The notes under the pieces: generated by a model | Databases searched by the model: none | What the model was told of the DNA's origin: nothing | Seen by the model: the letters and a program-made list of their open reading frames with translations, nothing else | Made by a program: the position numbers and the translations under genes | Assembly (NCBI GenBank): GCA_016794765.1 | Contig: JAEUJG010000306.1 | Coordinates: 1-6,190 of the forward strand | Reading direction: 5' to 3' | DNA length: 6,190 bases | DNA from: Spirochaetaceae bacterium | GTDB taxonomy: Bacteria > Spirochaetota > Spirochaetia > Treponematales > Rectinemataceae | Part shown: positions 1 through 5,464 of the stretch, in pieces | Numbering within the stretch: position 1 is the stretch's first letter | Layout: each line of letters begins with the position of its first letter

Positions 1-1
1 C

Positions 2-1141
2 CTCGTCGTCGCGGGCGCCGAGGACTACAAGGTTCGCCTCGTCCAAAAGGGCGACATCGACGCCATAGCGGATGTCGCCAAGTACTTTTCCACGGCCCTG
101 CGCTACGATCCCCGGAACCAGGAGGCCGCGCGCTACGCCGCCCTCGTCGAGGATTTCCGCGCCGCGCGGCTCCGGAAAAGCGTCGGCGAGGCGACCGCCC
201 TCCTCAAGAAGGCCAAGCGGACCGAGGCGGAGGATTTCGCCCTCGTCGCGGCCTCCCGCCGCGCCTTGCGCCTCGACGCGGGCGACGACGACGCCCAGCG
301 GATCTTCAAGGAAACGAGCGAGGTCCGCGCCAAGCTCGTGGACGTCTACCTGGCCAGGGCCGACGCGACCCTGGCCAAGGCGACGCCGACCGCCGCCGCC
401 GCCGTCAAGGAAAAGGCCTTCGTCGAGGCCTTCAAGGAGGTCAACAAGGCCCTCGCGGTCGAGCCGAAGCATTTCGACGCCAACAAGACCTACGGCTCGC
501 TCCGTTCGGAGATCTCCGCCATCGTGAAGGGCCGGCTGGCCGGCGTGACGCCCCTTGTCGAAAAGCGCTCCTTTTCCGAGGCGCGGGCCCAGCTCCTCGT
601 CGTGAAGGATCTCGATTCCAAGCTGGAGGGTGCCTTCTCCGCCGACATCGTCGGCGTCGAATATGACCTTTACTACCATTGGGCGGAAAATCTTTACGCC
701 GCAAAGGATTACGCGAACGCTTCGCTCCGCCTGGACGCCGCCCTCGCAGCCAAGCGCGGCTCCGAGGCCGTCGCCCTCAAGAAGAAGATCGACGACGCGC
801 GGTCGGTGGCCGAGCTCGGCGCCTCCTTCGGGGCCGGCCTGTCCAACGTGGACCGCTACATCGCCGCGGGCGACCTGGGGCGGGCGCAGCGGGTGCTCGC
901 CGGCCTTTCCAAGGGCAGCCTGGACGCGGCCCGGAAGCGGCAGCTCAACGACCGCCGCGACGCCGTCCGCGCGGCCCTCGGCGAGGTCTACGAGCGCGGC
1001 GTGCGGCTCTACAAGGAAGAGACCTTCAAGGAGGCGATCGCCGCCTTCGAAACGGTCATAGCCGTTGATCCGGACTATGAAGAGGTCGCGAGCTACCTCG
1101 ACAAGGCCCGCGCCAAGCAGAAATTGCTCGACCAGTTCTAG
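2..1141 (+). CDS. TPR-like helical repeat protein, 5' end outside the window
   Basis: The frame is open from the left edge to the TAG at 1139-1141, giving 379 residues with no start visible. The TTG at 266 lies inside continuous coding sequence (residue 89) and is not a credible start. The protein is almost entirely alpha-helical and rich in Ala, Lys, Glu and Arg. It carries degenerate repeats of the type 'A-x-x-x-[small acidic]-P-x-x-x-x-A', for example ALRYDPRNQEA near residue 35, ALAVEPKHFDA near 145 and a well-formed C-terminal TPR at about 328-361 (RLYKEETFKEAI then VIAVDPDYEEVASYL). No transmembrane segment is visible in this part. TPR proteins are usually scaffolds for protein-protein contacts. 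The cyclase gene starts 56 bases downstream on the same strand, so co-transcription is likely and a role with that signalling enzyme is possible. The missing N-terminus could carry a signal peptide or another domain. The repeat class is fairly secure; the function is unknown. Confidence 0.85.
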   Translation, partial: LVVAGAEDYKVRLVQKGDIDAIADVAKYFSTALRYDPRNQEAARYAALVEDFRAARLRKSVGEATALLKKAKRTEAEDFALVAASRRALRLDAGDDDAQRIFKETSEVRAKLVDVYLARADATLAKATPTAAAAVKEKAFVEAFKEVNKALAVEPKHFDANKTYGSLRSEISAIVKGRLAGVTPLVEKRSFSEARAQLLVVKDLDSKLEGAFSADIVGVEYDLYYHWAENLYAAKDYANASLRLDAALAAKRGSEAVALKKKIDDARSVAELGASFGAGLSNVDRYIAAGDLGRAQRVLAGLSKGSLDAARKRQLNDRRDAVRAALGEVYERGVRLYKEETFKEAIAAFETVIAVDPDYEEVASYLDKARAKQKLLDQF

Positions 1142-1163
1142 GGGCCCCGGCCCAAGCGACGCC

Positions 1164-1184
1164 GCGGGCCGCCTCCCGGCCCGC
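1164..1184 (+). other. GC-only hairpin just upstream of the cyclase ribosome binding site
   Basis: GCGGGCCG at 1164-1171 and CGGCCCGC at 1177-1184 are perfect inverted repeats, giving an 8-base-pair all-GC stem with a 5-base loop (CCTCC). The stem ends one base before the AAGGAG at 1186-1191 that serves the cyclase ATG at 1198. No T-run follows, so it is not a classical intrinsic terminator. It could slow translation initiation, stabilise a processed 3' end of the upstream message, or be a by-product of high GC content. The repeat is seen directly; its function is inferred. Confidence 0.4.
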
Positions 1185-1197
1185 CAAGGAGACGACC

Positions 1198-3324
1198 ATG
1201 AAGCTTCCGGACGGAAAGACCCTCCGCGCCCACGCGCCCGAGTTCGTCTTTTCCCTCATCCTGATCGTGTGGTACATCGCGACGGCGGTCTCCCGCGCCC
1301 CGGGCCGCCTGTCGCCGCTCTTCCTTCCCATCGACCTCGCGGCGCGCACGGGCTCCTTCTCCTTCCTCGCCGCCCTCGTCGCCTGGTCCGCGGCCCTGCT
1401 CGCGATTTGGAAGCTGGCGGCCCCCTTCCTCCGCGACAAGCTCGGCTTCGCCAAGGCCGAATCGACCGCCGGGCTCGCGATCGCGGCCGTGGAATCGGCG
1501 CTGGTCGTCGCCGCGGTGGCCCTCCACGCAGTCGCCTTCGCAGCCCGGAGCTCCTACTTTTCCGGGAGCTCGCCCTTCGGCTGGATGGTCGGGCTCGTCG
1601 CCGTCGGCTTCAACGCCTCTTGCCTCGTTCTCCTCATCCGCTCCGTGAGCAGGAAAAACGCGGCCTACGACGAGTACTTCGAGTTCCGCCGCGCCATCGA
1701 AAAGGAGAAGGGCGGCCTCTCCGGCTTCGTGCGGCGCCGCGGCATCCAGCGGCGCATCACCGTGCTCTTCACCGCCTTCATTTTCGCCGTCATCGCCATC
1801 CTCGCGGTGATCCTCCTCCGCGACTTTTCGAACACCATCCTCGGCGCCGTCATCGACAAGGGCGAAGGGCTCGCGGACCGCGCCGCGAGCGTCGTGAAGT
1901 CCTCGGTCGGCGACCGCATCGCCGTCGAGGATTTCTTCTCCATCGAGGCGAAGAAAAACGAGGGCGCCACCTTCCCCTTCGAGCACCTCTCCTATTTCCG
2001 CCGCGATCCCAAGACCGGCGTCCTCGCCGTCCTCGAAAGCACGGAGGCCGCCGAGGTCGGCAAGGCCTACAAGGGCGAGCCCTTCAAGCTCGAGGAGACG
2101 GACTACCTCGTCGACCGCGCCGGGGGGACGATCGAGTTCCGAGCCCCCGTCACGCTCTCCTCGGTCTACCTCGGCTACGTGTCGGTCGTCTACGAGAGCG
2201 AGGTGATCTTCGAGCCCTATTTCCGGACCCAGGTGAAGGTCTGGATCATCGCCGCCTTCTTCGTGTACGCCTCCATCTTCCTGACCTACCTCATCGGCCG
2301 CACCATCGTCTTCCCGATCCTCTTCCTCCGGATGAGCGTCAACTCCATCTCGAGCCGCCTGTCCGGGATGATCAAGGGCGAGTCGCGCGTCTCGGCCGAT
2401 TACCTCCGATACGAAGACCGCGTCACGACGAAGGACGAGATCAAGAAGCTTTCCCTCGAGATCGGCAACATGGCCACGGTGATCCGCGGCGTCATCCCCT
2501 ACATCTCCGCCTCCACCCTCATGGCCTCCGAGCGCTCGACGCCGACCACGGAGAGCCGCGACCTCGCCTTCCTCTTCACCGACATCCGCGGCTTCACCAC
2601 CCTCTGCGAGGGCCGTTCGCCGGAGGAGGTCGTGACCCTCCTCAACCATTATCTCGAAATCCAGTCCGACGCCATCATCGCGAACGGCGGCGACGTGGAC
2701 AAATTCGTCGGCGACGAGATCATGGCGATGTTCGACGGTCCCGACAAGGAACTCAAGGCCTGCAGGGCCGGCCTCTCGATCCGCCACGCGATGGCGGAGG
2801 AGCGGGAGAAGGCGCGCGCCTCCGCCTCGACCGAGATCTCCATCGGCATCGGCATCAATTCGGGGCCCGTCGTCTTCGGTTCCGTCGGCGCCAAGGACCG
2901 GATGGACTTCACGAGCATCGGCGACACCGTCAACCTCGCGGCGCGCCTCGAGGGCGCCAACAAGACCTACGGCACGAAGAGCCTCGTCACCGAGGCCGTG
3001 GCGGACAAGGTCGGCGGCGAGATCCTCCTCCGAGAGATCGACCTCCTCACCGTGAAGGGCAAGACCAAGCCCGTACGGATCTTCGAGGTCCTCCAGGAAC
3101 GCTCCCACGCGAATCCGAAACTCGAGCGCCTCAAGGCGGTCTTCGAGATCGGCCTCGCCGCCTACCGCGCCAAGAGCTGGGCCAAGGCGGAAAAGGCCTT
3201 CGGCGCCCTCGTGAAGGAATTCAACGACGAGACGAGCGCGATCTTCCTTCGGCGCGTGGAGCTCTTCAAGGCCTCGCCGCCGCCGGCCGACTGGGACGGC
3301 GTCTTCGCGATGAAGGTCAAGTGA
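1198..3324 (+). CDS. Membrane-bound HAMP-domain class III adenylate cyclase
   Basis: Predicted to convert ATP to cAMP at the inner membrane. The ATG at 1198 follows AAGGAG at 1186-1191. Visible order in 708 residues: four hydrophobic segments (about 15-32, 52-72, 91-116, 128-147), a strongly basic presumed cytosolic loop (148-186), a fifth segment (187-207), a presumed extracytoplasmic sensor region (208-346), a sixth segment (348-368), a HAMP-like linker (about 369-430, with TTKDEI near its end) and the cyclase domain (about 455-635). Catalytic residues are complete: metal-binding D462 (TDIRGFT) and D506 (KFVGDE), adenine-contacting K502, T572 where class IIIa enzymes have Asp, and transition-state N579 and R583 (IGDTVNLAAR). 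The Lys/Thr pair points to a class IIIb-type adenylate cyclase rather than a guanylate cyclase. The tail (641-708) is a helical TPR-like unit ending WDGVFAMKVK. No known sensor fold was recognised in 208-346. It probably shares an operon with the TPR gene upstream. Confidence 0.95.
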   Translation: MKLPDGKTLRAHAPEFVFSLILIVWYIATAVSRAPGRLSPLFLPIDLAARTGSFSFLAALVAWSAALLAIWKLAAPFLRDKLGFAKAESTAGLAIAAVESALVVAAVALHAVAFAARSSYFSGSSPFGWMVGLVAVGFNASCLVLLIRSVSRKNAAYDEYFEFRRAIEKEKGGLSGFVRRRGIQRRITVLFTAFIFAVIAILAVILLRDFSNTILGAVIDKGEGLADRAASVVKSSVGDRIAVEDFFSIEAKKNEGATFPFEHLSYFRRDPKTGVLAVLESTEAAEVGKAYKGEPFKLEETDYLVDRAGGTIEFRAPVTLSSVYLGYVSVVYESEVIFEPYFRTQVKVWIIAAFFVYASIFLTYLIGRTIVFPILFLRMSVNSISSRLSGMIKGESRVSADYLRYEDRVTTKDEIKKLSLEIGNMATVIRGVIPYISASTLMASERSTPTTESRDLAFLFTDIRGFTTLCEGRSPEEVVTLLNHYLEIQSDAIIANGGDVDKFVGDEIMAMFDGPDKELKACRAGLSIRHAMAEEREKARASASTEISIGIGINSGPVVFGSVGAKDRMDFTSIGDTVNLAARLEGANKTYGTKSLVTEAVADKVGGEILLREIDLLTVKGKTKPVRIFEVLQERSHANPKLERLKAVFEIGLAAYRAKSWAKAEKAFGALVKEFNDETSAIFLRRVELFKASPPPADWDGVFAMKVK

Positions 3325-3345
3325 TCCGCGCGCGGCCGATTCGCA

Positions 3346-3374
3346 TTGCGGCGGGTCGGCCCATCTCCTACAGT
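3346..3374 (+). promoter_or_regulatory. Possible weak sigma70-type promoter for the GIDE gene
   Basis: TTGCGG at 3346-3351 (3 of 6 matches to TTGACA) is followed, after exactly 17 bases, by TACAGT at 3369-3374 (4 of 6 matches to TATAAT). The -10 box ends 17 bases before the ATG at 3392, so the leader would be only about ten bases and would include the Shine-Dalgarno sequence. The box lies in one of the few less GC-rich spots of the 67-base gap after the cyclase stop. It would make the GIDE gene independent of the cyclase. The matches are weak and read-through from upstream is equally possible. Confidence 0.3.
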
Positions 3375-3381
3375 TGAAGCC

Positions 3382-3388
3382 GGAGGTG
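3382..3388 (+). promoter_or_regulatory. Ribosome binding site fixing the GIDE gene start
   Basis: GGAGGTG at 3382-3388 lies three bases before the ATG at 3392. This makes 3392 the start rather than the in-frame TTG at 3374, which has no such sequence before it and overlaps the possible -10 box. Starting at ATG also places the hydrophobic segment right at the N-terminus, as expected for a membrane anchor. Confidence 0.75.
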
Positions 3389-3391
3389 CCC

Positions 3392-4207
3392 ATGACCATC
3401 CTCGCCGCCGCCCTTGCCGTACTGTCCCTCGTCCTGTCGCTTGTCGCCCGCGCCCAGCGGGCCAAGGCCCTCGACATGCGTGCCACGGAGACGGGCACCG
3501 CGGCCGACCTCGCGGCCCTCGCCTCCGACGTGGCCAAGGAGATCGGCCCCGGTTCCTTCACCCGCGTGGTCGAGCTCAAGGGGACGGCGGAGGCCGCTCC
3601 CGGTGCAACGCCCCTCGTCGCCGAGATGAGCGGCGTTCCCTGCGTCTATTACCGCGCCGTCGCGACTCGGGAGTACGAGGAGCGCTACGAGGAGGTGGAC
3701 AAGGACGGAAACCGCCGTTCCGGCGCGAGGCGAGGCTCCGAGACGGTGTCGTCCAACGAGCGTCGCGCGTCCTTCGCCCTCCGCGACGGGACGGGAGCGG
3801 TGGAGGTGGATCTTGAGGGGGCAAGCGTCGAGGCCGAGCGCACGCTTTCCCGCTTCGAGCCCGGGGAGGGGCAGGGCGCCTTTTCCTTCGGCGCCTTCCG
3901 CCTCGACCCGGCCTCCCTGGCGCGCGCGGCCGGCGGCCGGCGCACGATCGGCTATCGCTTCGAGGAGTGGGCCATCCCCGTGGGGCGGCGCCTCTACGTC
4001 CTCGGCGAGGCCGACGATTCGGGCGGCAGGCTCCGCGTCCGCAAACCCGGATCCAAGGGCGCCCGTTTCATCGTTTCGGTGAAGAGCGAGGAGGAACTCG
4101 TGAAGGCCGCCGCCGGCCTTTCCAAGGGGCTCAGTCTCGCCGCGGCCATCCTCGGCGCCGGAGCCCTCGTCCTCGCGGCCCTCCTTGTCCTCGGGATCCT
4201 TCCGTAG
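3392..4207 (+). CDS. GIDE-domain membrane protein (MUL1-like, no RING)
   Basis: The 271-residue protein has an N-terminal membrane segment (about 2-18), a soluble region (about 20-245) and a C-terminal membrane segment (about 246-269), ending two residues later. The soluble region matches the GIDE/BAM pattern of the MUL1/MAPL family: ELKGTAEA near 61, PLVAEMSGVPCVYYR at 74-88, then a charged loop of about 30 residues (94-125), RDGTGAVEVDLEGA at 131-144, and EEWAIPVGRRLYVLGEA at 191-207. In the eukaryotic proteins the second membrane segment leads into a cytosolic RING ubiquitin-ligase domain. That is absent here, so the automatic label 'E3 ubiquitin ligase' would be misleading. Bacterial GIDE proteins are known but their biochemical role is unclear, and they often sit near lemA; no lemA is seen in this window. 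It converges on the homoserine dehydrogenase gene with a 24-base gap in which I see no convincing terminator. Family call good, function unknown. Confidence 0.85.
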   Translation: MTILAAALAVLSLVLSLVARAQRAKALDMRATETGTAADLAALASDVAKEIGPGSFTRVVELKGTAEAAPGATPLVAEMSGVPCVYYRAVATREYEERYEEVDKDGNRRSGARRGSETVSSNERRASFALRDGTGAVEVDLEGASVEAERTLSRFEPGEGQGAFSFGAFRLDPASLARAAGGRRTIGYRFEEWAIPVGRRLYVLGEADDSGGRLRVRKPGSKGARFIVSVKSEEELVKAAAGLSKGLSLAAAILGAGALVLAALLVLGILP

Positions 4208-4231
4208 TCGCTTTTCCCCCGGCCGATCCGG

Positions 4232-5305
4232 TCAGTCCCGGCCCTTGAGGACGCGGAGGTCCCGGTAGACGGCGCTGGCCGTCTCCAGGGGCCCGGCGCC
4301 CCTCCCCGCGACGGAAACCTCCCCCGTGCGTTCGCAGTCGAAGACGACGGCGGCCCCGCCGCCGGGCGCCGCGAGGGGCGAGCCCTCGGGCACTTCCTCG
4401 AGCGCGACCGCGGCGGCGAGTCCCGTCCCGTCCGGGGCGCATCGCGTCAGGCGGCCGATGGCGCGGAGGCGGGCGCCCTTCGCCCGCGCCGCCTGAAAGC
4501 GCTCCGGAGTCGCGGCGCGCAGGCTCTCCCGCGCCACGTCCTCGAGCTCCAGGCGCCGGCCGAGAGCCGACCGGGCGAGGATGACGAGCTTGGCGGCCGC
4601 GTCCCAGCCGTCCAGGTCGGCGGAGGGGTCGGCTTCCGCCATGCCGAGGGCCTGCGCCCGCGCGACGGCCGCCTCGAGGGACAGGCCCTCCTCCATGAGG
4701 CTCAAGACCAAGCTCGAGGTGCCGTTGAGGGCCGCTGCCAGGCCGCGGATCGGCGAGCCGAGGGCCAGGGCGCGGCCTGAGTCCAGGATGGGCAGGCCGG
4801 CGCCGACCGTCGCGCTGAAGCGGACGCGGGCGGCGAAGGCCTCCCGGCCTCCGGCCGCCGACTCCAGTTCCTCCCAGGCCGCGGCGAAGGGGCCCTTCGC
4901 CGCCGACGCGACGCGGGAGCCGAGCGCGAGGGCGCGGGCGATGCGGTCCTTCGCCGCGCCGCCGGTCGCGAGCTCCGTCGGGCCGAGCTCGACATGGATC
5001 GCCGGCGGCTTCAATTCGAGCGCGCGGGCGAAGGCCCCGCTCCCGGTTTCAAGGCGCTCCCCCGGGAGCGCTCCCATGGCGGCCAGGCTCGCCCCGCCGG
5101 CCTTGCCCTCGGCCAGCGCCGCAAGCCGGCCGGGCGCGAAGCCCGCGGCCGCGGCGAGGCAACCGGAGGAATCGCCGACGAGGATGACGCGGAAGGCGGC
5201 GCGCGCCTCGGCGTCCCCGGCCAGGATGCCCAGGAGGGCTTGGCCGACGTGGCCGAGCCCGGCTATCGAAATGTCCGCGACGAGTCGCCCATTCTGCCCT
5301 ACCAT
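4232..5305 (-). CDS. hom: Homoserine dehydrogenase, short form without ACT domain
   Basis: Cytosolic enzyme that reduces aspartate semialdehyde to homoserine with NAD(P)H, the branch point toward threonine and methionine. The ATG at 5305-5303 follows GGAGG (5315-5311) by five bases. In 357 residues the Rossmann motif is GLGHVG at 16-21, followed by VGDSSG at 43-48, as in short-form enzymes. The catalytic domain has K137 (SAAKGP), NGTSSLVLSLMEEG at 194-207, and the signature E224-A-D-P...D230...D235...K239. These correspond to E208, D214, D219 and K223 of the yeast enzyme, with K137 matching yeast K117. The protein stops soon after the catalytic domain, so it lacks both the C-terminal ACT domain of Bacillus-type Hom and any aspartokinase fusion. 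Classical threonine feedback through an ACT domain is therefore not expected, although feedback by another route is possible. No thrB, thrC or aspartokinase gene is adjacent in the window. A promoter-like -10 box lies directly upstream. Confidence 0.94.
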   Translation of the reverse strand: MVGQNGRLVADISIAGLGHVGQALLGILAGDAEARAAFRVILVGDSSGCLAAAAGFAPGRLAALAEGKAGGASLAAMGALPGERLETGSGAFARALELKPPAIHVELGPTELATGGAAKDRIARALALGSRVASAAKGPFAAAWEELESAAGGREAFAARVRFSATVGAGLPILDSGRALALGSPIRGLAAALNGTSSLVLSLMEEGLSLEAAVARAQALGMAEADPSADLDGWDAAAKLVILARSALGRRLELEDVARESLRAATPERFQAARAKGARLRAIGRLTRCAPDGTGLAAAVALEEVPEGSPLAAPGGGAAVVFDCERTGEVSVAGRGAGPLETASAVYRDLRVLKGRD

Positions 5306-5324
5306 GCTTTCCTCCGTCCGGGCG

Positions 5325-5353
5325 ATTGTAGCTTCGGGATGCGGCCTGGGGAA
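5325..5353 (-). promoter_or_regulatory. Probable sigma70-type promoter of hom
   Basis: Read on the minus strand, TACAAT (plus positions 5330-5325) matches TATAAT at 5 of 6 bases, which stands out in this GC-rich gap. Exactly 17 bases upstream is TTCCCC (5353-5348), a poor -35 box with 3 of 6 matches. The -10 box ends 19 bases before the hom ATG, so the leader would be about a dozen bases containing the GGAGG. This suggests hom is transcribed on its own rather than only by read-through from the barrel gene. Confidence 0.5.
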
Positions 5354-5360
5354 GGGCCGC
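5341..5360. repeat. Inverted repeat around the hom -35 position
   Basis: GCGGCC (5341-5346) and GGCCGC (5355-5360) are perfect 6-base inverted repeats separated by 8 bases. The putative -35 hexamer of hom (5348-5353) sits exactly in the spacer. This geometry would suit an operator for a dimeric regulator. In DNA this rich in GC, short dyads also arise by chance. No T-run follows on either strand, so it is not an intrinsic terminator. Confidence 0.3.
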
Positions 5361-5373
5361 GGGTAGGTGCGTC

Positions 5374-5395
5374 GCGGCGGGGGTGGCGCCGCCGC
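5374..5395. repeat. GC hairpin and short GCC tract in the hom upstream gap
   Basis: GCGGCGG at 5374-5380 pairs with CCGCCGC at 5389-5395 across an 8-base loop. The right arm lies in a run of four GCC units (5388-5399). It lies downstream of the barrel gene on the minus strand and could stabilise the end of that message, but the missing T-run argues against an intrinsic terminator. The rest of the 5306-5464 gap holds only the hom promoter region and ribosome binding site; I see no small gene there. Confidence 0.3.
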
Positions 5396-5464
5396 CGCCG
5401 ATACGAGGAAGGCCGCGCCGACATGCCGCCGCGGCGCCGTACCGGGGCTGCCGATCGGAAGGAA

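Noticed and set aside
266..268. TTG as a start codon for the TPR protein
   Set aside because: The same frame is open to base 2 with continuous repeat-like protein before it, so this is an internal Leu codon of a gene that starts outside the window.
1065..3377. A 770-codon plus-strand frame overlapping the cyclase gene
   Set aside because: The translation is Arg/Pro/His-rich shadow sequence in the +1 frame of a clearly real gene.
1138..3579. A stop-free antisense frame of 813 codons covering the cyclase gene
   Set aside because: It mirrors the GC-rich cyclase codons, has a low-complexity Glu/Asp/Gly/Arg-rich translation and no recognisable domain. The plus-strand frame has a full set of cyclase motifs and a ribosome binding site.
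4208..4233. Possible bidirectional terminator between the GIDE gene and hom
   Set aside because: GGCCG-ATC-CGGTC gives only a 5-pair stem with a wobble pair and a 3-base loop, and no T-run follows on the plus strand or the minus strand.
5427..5436. CGCCGCGGCG palindrome downstream of the barrel gene
   Set aside because: A loop-less 10-base palindrome made only of G and C is likely by chance here; it has no T-run and no repeat partner.
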